Assembly (NCBI GenBank): GCA_032209605.1
Contig: JASFXZ010000009.1
Coordinates: 13,193,553 to 13,257,552, forward strand
Length of the DNA: 64,000 nucleotides
Source of the DNA: Mactromeris polynyma
Taxonomy: Eukaryota > Mollusca > Bivalvia > Venerida > Mactridae
Direction of reading: 5' to 3'
The notes beneath the pieces were generated by a model that saw only the letters and a program-made list of their open reading frames with translations, was not told the origin of the DNA and made no database searches. Positions within the stretch are counted from its first letter, which is position 1. Every line of letters starts with the position of its first letter. Of the stretch, positions 36,948 to 49,140 are shown one piece after another. Position numbers and translations under genes: made by a program.

Positions 36948-37675
36948 CATTAGTTTTTACAATATATAATATACTTTTTAATATAGAAATATTTAAAGAC
37001 AAATTGACTTTGAGCTGGACGTGTTTCATAATGACATTTTGTACTGTCTCAATGATGGCGTTTGATTCCACCAACGTGCCTGCTCTAAAAAGAATATCCA
37101 TCATGGAATAGTCTATGTTCGTGTGGCACTTAATTCATAATCTCAATGTTATCACCAGACTTCATTAAGTCCTCATTAACTTGCTGTGAAGTCACATAAC
37201 CACAGTTATTACGCATTCTAGTACATCGTTTATGTCATCCAAACCGAGAATTTATATCGTCTGATGGGAATTGCAGTCTTTTCGTTCCTCGTCTGTATGA
37301 TTGTAGAAAATATAGCGTGCCACGGACAGGAAAATTTGTAAATCTAACGTTCTATCAACATGTGCTCATCTGGGAACTGTAATATGATGTTTAGTATGAA
37401 AACAACTAACTTTTTAAGACAAAGTCTATGTTCAATGATAGCGTGTTGACTAAACAACGACGAGACATAAACTGCATGTTTTTCATTGATATATTTCACT
37501 GATTATTAACCGATGAATTTTAATGTGAACAAAATCCTATTCGTATTATCTGTCTGCTTTCTACAAAACATATTTCCATATTTAAGACTTATGTTACTTC
37601 TTTGTCCTGTTTGTACTCTCTGTATAGAATCGTGTTATATGATACTGTTTTTGTCTTTGAGGTTTGTATAAAAAC
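36948..37675. other. No supported gene
   Basis: Nothing recognisable. Confidence 0.4.
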
Positions 37676-37890
37676 AGAATCCACTTTCTTGTCCCCGCAA
37701 TTTGTCCATGGTTGTTTTTTGATAGTCAGCCAGACTATTCCGTACTTCCCAATTCCTATAGATGTTTGCCCTTACACCTCATCTGCTAATGTTTCGTAGT
37801 GATGTTTCCCTTGGCTCTGTGTGATGAGCCATTGTTCTGTGTGTGTGGCGTTCTTTGTTACAACGTAATATTTTTTCTTCATAATGCAAA
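37676..37890 (+). repeat. R1 repeat, copy 11
   Basis: Contains ATGGTTGTTTTTTGATAGTC, AGCCAGACTATTCCGTACTT, GTTTCCCTTGGCTCTGTGTG, ATGAGCCATTGTTCTGTG and GTGGCGTTCTTTGTTACAAC. It is close to copy 6. Confidence 0.75.
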
Positions 37891-37929
37891 TATCAAGTAC
37901 TTCATTTTAACGTTTTAATAAATAGAGGA

Positions 37930-38070
37930 TATTGAATGAGTGTCGTTTAGTATTGAATTTATTGAACGAGTTGAAGAACATAATATGAAGCGAGCCTCTA
38001 GCGAGCTTCATATTCTTTTTATTGAACGAGTTCGATAAATTCAATACTAAACAACACGAATTTAATATTA
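37930..38070. repeat. Fold-back palindrome, about 55-bp arms
   Basis: The left arm from 37940 (GTGTCGTTTAGTATTGAATT, TATTGAACGAGTT) pairs with the right arm ending at about 38057 (ATAAATTCAATACTAAACAA). The centre is CGAGCCTCTAGCGAGCTTC. Pairing continues weakly outward to ATATT on each side. No coding content. Confidence 0.8.
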
Positions 38071-39074
38071 TATTTATCACATACCCGACAAAGAACGAAA
38101 AATCCACATCCAAACTTGACCTCATTTATAGAGACAGCAGCATCGCGAAAGTAATTAGGCTATTGAACTAATGAGCCGAAAAGGTAGCCCGATTCACAAA
38201 ATCATAATTTCTAAAATTTTCCATAGATCTATCAATATTTGATTATTTTCCAGTTTATCAAATGTATTTAACAATTCGCTTATATCAAACGTAACAGTAA
38301 AACGTAAATTAAGGAAAACCTCACCTCTCAAAATGTCATCGATAAATATGTTAAATGACGTCATCAGATAAACACGTCTCTGACGTCTTTCAGTATACAC
38401 GCGTTCAGTGAGTCCGTTCCATCTCTCTGACTCGAATCGCTATCAAGTGTGCGGAATCTAGTCAATTTTAATTGATATAGGACTGAGCTCTTCGAACAAA
38501 GATAAATATGTTGATTCAAATTCCTGTGTACACTGATGACGCGTTGAATGTTGACTGAAAGCCGAATCGTTTGAGATGGAATAAACTAACTGAACTGGAT
38601 ATGTAGGTTTGGAGAATTTTGCTGGATATGCTAAATATGCATAAAACTAATTGTTAAGACTTTAGTTATATGTCAACATTTTTGTCTAAACGTTCTATGC
38701 TGTGTTATATGCACGTTTTTTTCTATTTTCTTATAACCAACCTGTAAGTTCACAGACCATTATGTATTCTAAGTGTTCAATTATAACAAAACACGTTGTA
38801 CTGTCACGTGTTCTTTCTATTTTTGTATGAATGCTTGCAAAGTGTGTACGTGTTACATATGCATACATGAATGTGAGGTTTATGTTGTATGATAGATGAC
38901 CTCGAGTATGTTCAGCTTCTTGTGTCGCGATCGTTCCTCTTTAAATAAAAATATATCGTAACTAATAATAATGCCTGTCAAATACTTTGAAAGTTAATAT
39001 CTGTATGTGATATGTCATGAAGTACTGTGTATTGGTGTTGAGTTTAACACCTCTTCATATGATGCCCTGTGATT
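38071..39074. other. No supported gene
   Basis: Nothing recognisable. Confidence 0.4.
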
Positions 39075-39225
39075 TAATTGCTTTCACAGAATGCCCGCAT
39101 GTTCTAAATAGAGACTGATCATCCTAATACCAGACATTTTTTCCCCTTTAATTGACACAAACCATTTGCCAACGGTATTAATTTTCCAGCTTTCGCAGCC
39201 ACTTAAACAATACAGTGTACAGGGG
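39075..39225 (+). repeat. Dispersed repeat R2, copy 1
   Basis: Shares with 44280-44435, in order: ACAGAAT.CCCGC.TGTTCT, TAATACCAGA/TAATATCAGA, GGTATTAATTTT.C and GCCACTTAAACAATACA. Family unknown. Confidence 0.65.
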
Positions 39226-39599
39226 AACCAATAACTAACATGAGGCTCTTGGAGAATGTTTTAATTTGTATAATTTCTATGAATTGAAGGTCAATAAACT
39301 TTGAATGTCAAATAAGTCAATGACCTGATAAAACATGCTAGCACATTTATATAATACTTCTTTCTTTGTTATGTTCATGTTTACTACCCCCAAGATTTTG
39401 TAATTGCTGTTTGTTAAATGGAAATTGTAAAGCAATGAACATATTCGGCAAATTAGTATTATAATAATACTATTGATATAATTGATTTAACGCAAAATTC
39501 AATGAGATCATAAAATTACGATACTTTGTAGAACCAAGCATAAATTTATGTTTTTATTGTTTAATAAAGAAACATACGACAAATCTAACCACACAAAAT

Positions 39600-40090
39600 A
39601 TAAATCGCAGCAAAAATTAATTAACCAATTAGATTTATTTGTAATTGTAAATGACGGTAATATTTAAGTTTTATTTCCAATCAGTATCATGTGAATACAC
39701 GTTCCCTGCAACAACGTAATTATCAAATGATTATTAAAAATAGCCATGGCAAATGAATGAGTATAAACCAATTATAATTAAAATAGAAAAAATAAGTTGC
39801 TACATGGAACGCTACATACATAGGACAGTGCCTCCCCACACAGACCCCCGGGAAAACAACAATCCATAAAAGATAAAGAATTTGAGGAGACTCAAGGGTA
39901 CATACGTAAGGGAACATGGGCGCAAGAAATTGCCTGACCGACCATAAGAGATAACTAGGAGAATAAAGAGGCCACACAGGGGGGGGGGGTTAATGGATGG
40001 AAAAGATCACAGGACAACCAAGAAACTAAGACAGCTGGCAACCATAGGCTGGAACTGGGGAGAAAATAACTTGAAAACTATATCAGTGAA
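39600..40090 (-). repeat. R1 repeat, copy 12, with 3' extension
   Basis: Read on the minus strand it contains the R1 body with a poly-C tract (G10 on the plus strand near 39980), GGTCTGTGTGGGGAGGCACT and GTTCCATGTAGCAACTTATT. It then continues with about 150 bp (TTTTAATTATAATTGGTTTA, CTATTTTTAATAA, TTGCAGGGAAC) that also follows copy 16. The R1 unit therefore extends past the GGCGTTCCCTG block at which most copies stop. Confidence 0.75.
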
Positions 40091-40796
40091 CAAATGCGCG
40101 GGGGGAGGAAACCTACTTTTAATGTATATGCCTTGCAATATTTGTTTTTAACGCGCATAAATTACATGTGGAAGTAAAAATGTTTAACGAAAAGATAACA
40201 AGATACATGATTGTTGTCCGTTATTTACTCATACATTTCACTCAAGTCGTAGATATACCTGTCTGATACTTTCCTGTTATAGTTTGTTTACAAAGTAAGA
40301 AATAATAATAATTTAATTCCTTATTTACCGAAGCTCTACGAAATAGGCTTGGTTCCTTAATACAGAACATTAAAAAAAAGAATTATATCTCTGAATGACA
40401 CTGCCAGACAATTTTGCAGACAAAGATCTGTTTTAAGATATCAAAAATGAAGTTATTTATTCGACTTAACTTATAATCTGTCTACAAAGTATGCCTAATT
40501 TAAAAGCGCCTTGGGAAGGAGTGTTGACATTTACTATTTATTATAATAAATAATTTACTTCTGTTTCATGAAGGACTCTTCAAATGCTTTTAAAATAGAG
40601 GCGATGATGTAATATACAGTTATAAAGTTGTTTATGCACGAGTATAATCATAGCCAAATGGATATATCCTGTTGTTTTGTACACAATGAGTCAAATAGCG
40701 TTATGTCAACAGTTTATGAAAAAGTTTTGATAGAGGCAATGCGTGAACTTCCACATTAAAAGCCTTAAAGGTATGAGGTGACATGAACATACAAAC
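40091..40796. other. No supported gene
   Basis: Nothing recognisable. Confidence 0.4.
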
Positions 40797-41067
40797 GATT
40801 GCAAGGAGAACATTGCCCAAATAGACAAACAATTGCAAAGAGAACATTGCCCAAACAGACAAACGATTGCAAGGAGAACATTGCCCAAACAGACAAACGA
40901 TTGCAAGGAGAACATTGCCCAAACAGACAAACGATTGCAAGGAGAACATTGCCCAAACAGACAAACGATTGCAAGGAGAACATTGCCCAAACAGACAAAC
41001 GATTGCAAGGAGAACATTGCCCAAACAGACAAACGATTGCAAGGAGAACATTGCCCAAACAGACAAA
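40797..41067 (+). repeat. 34-bp minisatellite, 8 copies
   Basis: The unit is GATTGCAAGGAGAACATTGC followed by CCAAACAGACAAAC, exactly 34 bp. Copy 1 has one substitution, copy 2 differs at two positions, and the remaining copies are identical as far as I can read. Since 34 is not a multiple of 3 and the unit has no stop in several frames, long frames appear on both strands; they are an artefact of the repeat. It has no spacers. Confidence 0.97.
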
Positions 41068-41269
41068 ATGGACAACAATCGGGGGTTTATGTTTCATGAC
41101 TAATAAAATAGAAATTCTTATATGTGCAATTGTTCATGTCCTCAAAACTTCCCATAAGTAATAGGATTCGTCATCAACTTTGTTCTTGGCAAGTAGTATT
41201 GGTTGGAAATTTTCTCGGATTTTTTATAAACGCTTGTCTTTTGTAGTCGTCCCTACAATAAGAAATGTT

Positions 41270-41510
41270 TAACTTTTACAAACACTGCATGTTTTAAATA
41301 CTTAACAAACAGGAACAGTCTGTAAAATTCCAATACAGATATTCCGCACAGCAGTGAGATGCATTACTGACTTTTTAATACAGAATGTTATTGTATAATT
41401 ACTTGGATGAAAACTGCAAGTATTGGTCTCTGTCGGCTTTGGTCGGTTTGATACTTGGCGTCGAGTCGTCATGCTGATGACAATTTGATCAACAGTGGAT
41501 AGTTTTAGAT
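41270..41510 (+). repeat. Dispersed repeat R3, copy 1
   Basis: Shares with 45235-45450: CTTAA.AA or CTTGACAA, CAGTCTGTAAAATTCCAATA/AGTCTATAAAATTCCAATA, CAGTGAG, TCGGTCTC-like and GGTTTG/GGTCACTTGCGTTGAC-like blocks. Family unknown. Confidence 0.6.
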
Positions 41511-42170
41511 ATTTCCTCTATATAATATCTGGATAACGTGTTCACGAAGGTAGAGGTAATAATACGTGATTTTTACTAATGAGTATATGCATTGTCTTCA
41601 TGGTGGTTGTGGGGTTACCTATATACCCGAAATTAATATAATAACTGCAACCTATTCAGTTTTTATTCATTTTGCTCGTGAAATGGTTTCATTTATATAT
41701 ACATACTACACACCTGATGACGTTTACTCCCAGATAATTAAAATATGTTTTTGTTTAGTTAATTAATGTCGTGATACATATGTTAAATTTCCGTCCTTGG
41801 ATATGTTTTAAGTATCATTACAAAGTAATAGAAAGCATTAAGATCGTTTCAAAGTGTGTCGACATGTTTTAGAAGTTTGCCAGTCTTACTGTATTATATC
41901 ATATTGCTCAATACATGCATGTATGCTCGACCTATTCGTTCATTTTTGCAATATTCGTAAGATACTTGAGCATACATATTCAATTATTTCTTTCTTCGGT
42001 TGATACGTGTTGTGGCAGTGTTGTAAGTTGTACATATAAATACATGTTGCTAAGTTGATTAGAACAAATTTAGTATATAACGTGTCCAAAAATTATACCA
42101 TGTATCAAACATGTTTTTTAAGTTTGTTGTTTTCAATTTATCTTTGAAAACATGTGGACATGACATAATA
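41511..42170. other. No supported gene
   Basis: Nothing recognisable. Confidence 0.4.
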
Positions 42171-42450
42171 GTAATGCCCCCCCCCCCCTGCCGGCCTATG
42201 ACTACTGACATTAATGGCCTGTGCAGTTATATATTCCATCCATTCCAACATTTACCCGTTTTATCCCCCTATATTCTCCATAGTTGTATTTGATTGTCGG
42301 CCAGACCATTCCTTACTCCCATATTCCAATATATATTTAGCCTTCCACTTTAGTCCCTTAAGTTTTGCAGATTGTTGTTTCCCTGGTGCCTATGTCGGCA
42401 GGCATGTATGTGGTGTTCCCTGTAACAACGTAATCGCTCTAACCAACGTG
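42171..42450 (+). repeat. R1 repeat, copy 13
   Basis: It starts at a poly-C tract (about C12) and contains TATTCCATCCATTCCAACAT, GATTGTCGGCCAGACCATTC, TTGCAGATTGTTGTTTCCCT and GTGGTGTTCCCTGTAACAAC. Confidence 0.75.
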
Positions 42451-42839
42451 AACTATGTGTGTATGGAATGTTCCGTTATAGTGGCATTCTCTGCTTTCGC
42501 CCTTGTTCTACAATCAATGCCCACGTCAACATGAGAAAGTCAACATCAGAAGAAATTTCATGAATAATTTTACTCTGTATACTGCTACATGAAACATTGA
42601 TATTCATTTTTTTGCAAAACTGAAATATTTGAGACACACTCTATAGAAAAAAGACACATGCCATAACATATATATACCTAATATTGTATATTTCTTATCC
42701 CTATATATAACACACTCGAATGCATTTAGCTATTATAGTTAAAGGTGACACGTTTTAACCACATTTCCATCTATTTTACTGACACTATCATACTATGCAA
42801 TTACCAAACGTTCTCAACACGAAGAACCAATTTACGCAG

Positions 42840-42985
42840 CCTGGCAATTAAATGGAAGTTGTAAATTTTCGTCAGTTCAGCATCATTGAAACGAAAATTC
42901 ATTTCACCTTTGCTCGAGAACTCACCCAGACGCTCTTAAACCTCTTGTGTTATGCGTTGAATGATCGATTTAGATTTGCAGTTTC
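42840..42985 (+). repeat. Dispersed repeat R4, copy 1
   Basis: Shares with 51955-52125: TTAAATG.AA, GGAAGTTGTAAATT/GGGAGTTGTAAATT, GTTCAGCAT.ATT, ACTCACCCAGACGCTCTTA/ACACACCCAGGCACTCTTA and ATGCGTTGAATGAT/ATGCTTTGTGTGAT. Family unknown. Confidence 0.6.
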
Positions 42986-44279
42986 CATGGTACTTTATGT
43001 TTACATCAAAAGCGGAACTTAACGAGTGTTTTCTGAGGTTAAATAGTGTATCTATGGATAATCTGCATTAAAATACAGGCTTTTATTTTTTTTCTTATAG
43101 ACATTTGTTGTTATATCGACCACGTAAATAGATTGATATCAATATGAATTATTGACCGAGATCCACGCTCGGATTTGTTTTTCAAATCCAACTTTTTGTG
43201 GTTCTTCATCTGGTTTACAACCCGCGACTTGTGATTAAGGCGGTCGAATCAATAGCATAAGGCATTTTAAGCTACTCTGTTGTTTTTTCTCATCAATTAT
43301 ACCAACAGTATCACCAATATTTTGTCTGCCTCTATTTTAAATTTTGGTACGTTTGGTTGTTCAAAGCGACACGAAATTGCATTAGAGTGTCTAATGGGTA
43401 TGTACAATTTATATGACAAGTAAATGAGAAAGAGCTAGATCTATTTGCATGTAGCAATTGAATTGAAAAGGATGCTTGCGTTGGCAGATTTTGGAGGTCA
43501 CGAACTTTAGGTCTACCACAAAACACCCGATTGAATTAACATATTAACTACACAAAGAAAGAAAAATATTATTTTCAATGGAGTTCGCATACAATATTCC
43601 AAACAGGTGGATAGAAATGACATAGCTGTGAAATAATTCCAATTCTTTATACGTTTTGGCTGTTTTCGACAATTGAACGTATTCACAATAAAACATGACC
43701 ATTTTTCAAAGTCAGTTACTGTACTCTGTATTGAATGGTATGTTGCTGTTTGGTATTGTCTGTATATGACATGTTCGGCTTGACTTCTGCTCCTCTGTAC
43801 TGACTTCCATATTTCCATTCAAGCTGGTGGTTCATTTTTGAAATAGTCTGGGACGTGACCAATAACTGGTTTATCGCTGTCGTCGATTTACGTACAAAAA
43901 AACCTCCTAATACATAATGTGGTTTATTGTCGCTATCATTCAACAAGTGGGACATCTGGCGCTATTATGGAGGCTGTGAGCGTAGTCCATAGCATTTTCC
44001 GCACGACTGCTGTGACATTTTTATCACAAATTATTATTTATAAAACATCATACTCAATGTACGCTTAAATAGCCTTATGTGTAATCAACAAAAGCAATAA
44101 TGACAATCGTACTGTTGCAGTAATAACAGCACAAAGGGATGCTTTAGGCAGTATTTGTACAAGCAGCAAGTAGAACGATTGTAAAGTACCATGAAATTAA
44201 ATACATCGGTGTAATGGAGTTTTTAGACGATATTATTTAATTGATCTCGTGTACAAGCACCTCTGAAAAGTTCATCCAG
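42986..44279. other. No supported gene
   Basis: Minus-strand frames of 79-101 codons at 43513-43955 overlap but carry no recognisable motif. Confidence 0.4.
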
Positions 44280-44435
44280 TGGATTAATTGGCTTAACAGA
44301 ATTCCCGCGTGTTCTCGACTGAGAGTAATAACACTAATATCAGATATCGACGTGTCCTGTAATTGGTAGAAAATGGGCCTGAGGTATTAATTTTACCATT
44401 TACAAAGCCACTTAAACAATACAAGTCGAACCCGT
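44280..44435 (+). repeat. Dispersed repeat R2, copy 2
   Basis: Partner of 39075-39225 in the same orientation. Confidence 0.65.
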
Positions 44436-45234
44436 ATTGCAAATGTAAAAGATGACGCCAATTGCATAAGCCACTCAGAAGTTACGTCCACAAGAACTCC
44501 TTGGACAGTCAGGGCTCAATACACTACAGGTGTCCAACATTATGATACACATTTATGAATATATACGTGTCATTTTGCCATATTTGTTTGATTTTCCACA
44601 GCTTAGAATACTTGCAAATCCATACTGTAAGCAAATCATAAACATATGAAAAGAGTAGCACAGACAGGGTAGACAACTTTCGATTTACCAATGATGTTGA
44701 CAATGCAGTTATCTCAAAGTAGTTCATTTGATAGTTTAACACTAGAGCATAACATACAACTTTAACAGTGTATATTGCGTTCCTTTGGTGAGTGATAGAA
44801 GCCACACGAAGCGTAAATTCGATAAGTATAATTTTCAAATGCTATGTAAATAGCTGCGTCAATGTATGACTATCACAGATATACCTGTGTATGTTCAATC
44901 GAGTTTGTATCTCCTTTGTCTCTCTTTTTGTTGACTTTATAATTATGTCCTTGAGCTTTTGGGATAGCTGTGTGCTTTTTATGTGGCATTTAAGACTGCT
45001 GATACTTTCCTTTCGGCATTATCACGACAAATGTTGTCGTAATTGTTACCAGACTATGTTCGTATACAATCGGCATTGTATTAATGTGTTTCAAATCGCC
45101 ATGTAAGCTTCGTTTTGCTTAGAGTAACAAGTATTGGTGCGATGATTCATTACTATCACCATCAACGCTTCCAACTGTACGTAGTCCTATACATACAGCG
45201 AATGGTATGTTTCCTCTGTGATTCTAAGACTTAA
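44436..45234. other. No supported gene
   Basis: Nothing recognisable. Confidence 0.4.
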
Positions 45235-45450
45235 ATACTTGACAACGAGAAATAGTCTATAAAATTCCAATACAGTTGTTCCCCACATCAGTGAGTTTCC
45301 TAGCAGGCTTACTAATGCACGAGGTATCATTGTGTGATAACACTATCGGTCTCTTCCAGTAACGGACGGTTTGGTCACTTGCGTTGACTGCCGATGTTGA
45401 ATTTGCGCGAAGGGGACCTATTTTCGGCATACTAATTTCTGATTACTGGA
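45235..45450 (+). repeat. Dispersed repeat R3, copy 2
   Basis: Partner of 41270-41510 in the same orientation. R2 precedes R3 in both places (2.2 kb apart in the first, 0.95 kb in the second), so they may belong to one longer element or an old duplication. Confidence 0.6.
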
Positions 45451-45799
45451 TATTGGTGTTATTCGAAGATTCAGGTAATCAATACATTGATTATTTCGGA
45501 AGATTTTCGAGTTTGTGGTATTCGTTTAAAATGATTAGGTGAGACAAAGTTCCCATGTTTACTTATAAAGTTTCACTCGTATAGTAGTTTAAATTATACA
45601 CAGATAGCAAACATTAAAACCGACGTTGATTACGGCGTCAGCAGGACGTGTGGTGACGTATATTTGTGAATCAGTTGAACAGTTCTACATACATTATATT
45701 AAATGTCATTTAATTATACATTTTGGCTTCTATACCATTATTACAACTAAGGCAAATACATATTCCTGGTGTTTATGGTTCTGAATGTATACATATTAA

Positions 45800-46752
45800 G
45801 GTATTCCACCCATAACTGAAATAGTTCATTTCCATTGTATATGTACGGCTCAGTAATCAAAATATAAACCTGCTAGAAAAATTAATATCAAAATATTATC
45901 ATTTAAAATGTTTTTGAATTATAACATTCTATTCAAATTTGCTTCAATACGTTTTTCTAAAAATAAAAAAATGATTTTTTTTTTAAAAACCTGACATTTT
46001 TCATAAAGGGAGGTAATAACGTGATATTATATTGAAAATATAGTGAAAATGTTTAAAGGTTATTAAAAGACAAAAAAATACCATGATTTTGTTGCGCATT
46101 CAATATTATTATGTTTTACAACAACACTAAGTTAAATTTTACAGAAAAATATAATTCTTTTGTGAAAAAGCAAACAAAACCACTTAAAGGTGTTACTTTT
46201 TCTCAGAGAAATGTGCACGTCATTCTGTTCAAAATGAAATTGCGCTATAACTGGACGGTAAAAGTCTCTGAAAGTTTGATATATTCTGTGTTAGATAATG
46301 TAAATAATTTTTATTACAGACAATTTGATGCCCCATTGATACATCAATTTAGTTTAGGTCATCTGCTATTAACAATATTTTAATTTTGAAAGGAAATTTG
46401 CCCATTTCTTAAATGCTATATGCATAAATGTAAAAAAACAACAACATTTGCTTTGAATTTCTTGCAGCTGTTTCTTACATTACTTTAATATACATATCTG
46501 ATTAGTACAATGATGCTTTCCTAAACAAGAAAGAATACCAAATGAGAAGTGTAATGTTAATTTTCCATTTACTGGTCATGTTTGTACGGCGAACGTTTTC
46601 AGGAAGGAAGTTCCAAAGAAAAAAGGTCATAATTTTTTTTTAGAACGGTAAAAATTTATGAAATTTTTAATTTTTATCCGCATTATAGTACAGATTAAAT
46701 AGATAAAAGTTTCATTTTATTTTGAAGAAATGTCCATTATGGGTGGAATACC
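45800..46752. mobile_element. 953-bp non-autonomous element flanked by TTAA
   Basis: The left end GGTATTCCACCCATAA and right end TTATGGGTGGAATACC are a perfect 16-bp inverted repeat. TTAA lies directly outside both (45796-45799 and 46753-46756), the target type of piggyBac and Kolobok elements (known). Because TTAA is palindromic, a TA target with longer ends is also possible. The interior is AT-rich with a GGGAGGTAATAA motif and a 90-codon plus-strand frame (46111-46383) without recognisable motifs. Confidence 0.75.
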
Positions 46753-46756
46753 TTAA

Positions 46757-48719
46757 GCCATTTGTGCTTCTACATTATTAAGTATTGAGGTAAATGCTCT
46801 CTAAAAGTGGCAACATTTACTTTGTTTTACAGATGTTAAGCATTATTTTAAACCCGTCATCATTAAGTATTTCATTAATGTCTGCCTATGGATATGTTTT
46901 GACAGGAAATTCAACAAACGATATCTTTAACAAAGATAAATGGCGTAGATAGTATGGTGTATTCCGGTATGCTAAATGACATAATGTTTTTGCAACTTGT
47001 TGAAAAATGAATCCTTACACAATATTATAATCTATATATACAATAATCATGGACCTGTCTTATCAGGGTCATTTAAGTCTGCTAACGAGCGCTCATCTTA
47101 CGAAAACCCCGTTTAGTGCCTCTTGGGTGAACGAAAACCCCGTTTGGTACCTCTTGTGCGAAATATGATTAGTCAATTTTAAAAAGCACGCGTCGAGGAC
47201 AACATTTAGTTGGTCAAACATGTAGTTCAAAATCAATGTTATACAGCTACGCCGAAAAAATCGGAATGACATGAAGTATGTCAACCTCATAGTGTATACC
47301 ATGCTGTGTCGGAAAATGTCCAGTTACATTGCCGTACACTTAACGAATATTCTGGTTTAAAAACAATGGGAATAGGTTATATTGTTTTTCTAAGCATTTT
47401 CAATACGTTTGTTAAAGTCTTTATTGTCAATTGATATGAAAAGGAACAAGATAATACGATCGTTTATTACACTCGTATATATGTTCTAGGATCCTTGTAC
47501 GAATTCTCTGTTGAGAATGGTGTTTATTAATCAATTATTTTATAAGTGTACGTACATTATATATCTATCGGTAAAGTGAGCATGTTTATTGAAGTAAAAT
47601 ACACCAACACATGCGAAGGAAAATTTTATATCCTTATTATGTTTGAGTACGAAATGTACGATCGAATGTAAATTTAACATCTATTGTATCGTCACTTTCA
47701 TATCAGAGAAACTTAAAAAATAATTTTAGTTAGCGTAATGTGCGGCGACTTCTATGTTTAATGTTTAAATATTGAATGGTCCTTGACAAAATCGGTATGT
47801 ATGAGATTCAGAATACATACCATCGACTTTTGTTACCCATGCATTCAACCTTAGTGAGATAAAGCCGATGCAGATATTTCTTGTTAGGATTGTCGTCACC
47901 TTTTTCGATTAGGTCTGTCTTTCGTTCGGTATAAAAGTGTTTAAGTCTGATACATGTTTGTATTATAAAATGGGAATTTAGAGAATTCAAAGAAGGCATA
48001 GACACTGTAACAATTTGTTTCATCTACGAATGGTATTGGAATCTGCCGCGGATTTTGTGGAACTATAAACATTTCGAGTATCTTTGTCGAGCTTCGTGAC
48101 AATGTCAACTTTAAGACACTTTAAGATAGAATCATCTTTGTGTTGATTCGATTTGCGTTTTGTTGGTAATTAACTCAGCACAATTACGCCATTTTGATTC
48201 AATTATATTAATCGAAGTATGACGAATCTGACCATTCCAATACCATCATGCATATTTGTGTCGTGTGCCCGTCTTGCCTTTGTAATTGTTTAATGTATAC
48301 ATATATTTCCTTTATCCTTCTTGAGATTGCTGTAGACGTTATGACAAGTACTTAACAAAAAACGGAATTTATGCGGGAAAGGAAAGTCGGGAAGAGGTAA
48401 AAAGGTATAAACTGTCAACTTGAATTGCTTATAATTCAGGCTCCGATAATCTTACACCTGCAACTGTTAAATGATGTTATATTTTTTTCTTTGAATTTGA
48501 AATAGCAGTAGGTACTTGCAATGGGATTGCACTGCAAGTAGATATTACAAAGTTATTTTAAACATTTTAGTGCAGATAGTATTCTACTTTTGAATTCGGG
48601 TAATCGTCTATACAACAGCACGACAGAGATTTATGGCAATAAAGACACCGATACTACCAACCTGACACAACGATGCTACATAATGTAGATTGCCTTTGAA
48701 TGTGCATCTCATCAATATT
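46757..48719. other. No supported gene; one 31-bp direct duplication
   Basis: At 47101-47160 the segment CGAAAACCCCGTTTAGTGCC plus TCTTG is repeated with a 31-bp period and few changes. No other structure is supported. Confidence 0.5.
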
Positions 48720-49140
48720 TACACTTAGTATTTTACTGACAGTTCCAATGCTGTAGTTTGCTGTATGGTTATCATTTCTTTTTGTGTTTTAAATGTATGT
48801 TATATTTCCCTTTCCCTTTGTGCAATTCATTCACTTTATATAGTGTTCATGTTTTTTTCTGCCCGGTTTCGGCCGAGTGTTGCCATCTGTCTTGACCTGT
48901 CCTGTTATCTTTTCCATCCATTAATTCCCCCTTTCACTTTTTGTCCTCTTTAATCTCCAAGTTAATCATTATGGTCAGCCAGACCATTCCTTGCGCATCT
49001 GTTCCCTTACGTAAGTACCATAATGACTGAGCCTCCTCCCTCAAGTGCCTTATGTTTTATGGATTGTTGTTTTCCCGGAGGTCTGTATGGTGAGGCACTG
49101 TCGTATGTATGTGGCGTTCCCTGTAGCAAATAATTTTCTC
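48720..49140 (+). repeat. R1 repeat, copy 14, nearly complete body
   Basis: Runs from GTATTTTACTGACAGTTCCA through ATATTTCCCTTTCCCTTTGT, TTCGGCCGAGTGTTGCCATC, TTTTCCATCCATTAATTCCC, GTCAGCCAGACCATTCCTTG, CCTTATGTTTTATGGATTGT and TATGTGGCGTTCCCTGTAGC. It is the best copy here for judging the order of R1 blocks. Confidence 0.8.

Noticed and set aside
40701..41161. Several long overlapping frames on both strands over the 34-bp array
   Set aside because: They are produced by a stop-free 34-bp unit read in rotating frames. No non-repetitive protein sequence is attached.
42214..42534. 106-codon plus-strand frame, and similar frames in other R1 copies
   Set aside because: The frames follow the pyrimidine-rich R1 sequence, shift between copies and are not conserved as protein.
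43513..43955. Overlapping minus-strand frames of 79-101 codons
   Set aside because: Two frames overlap in different phases with no recognisable domain; probably chance.
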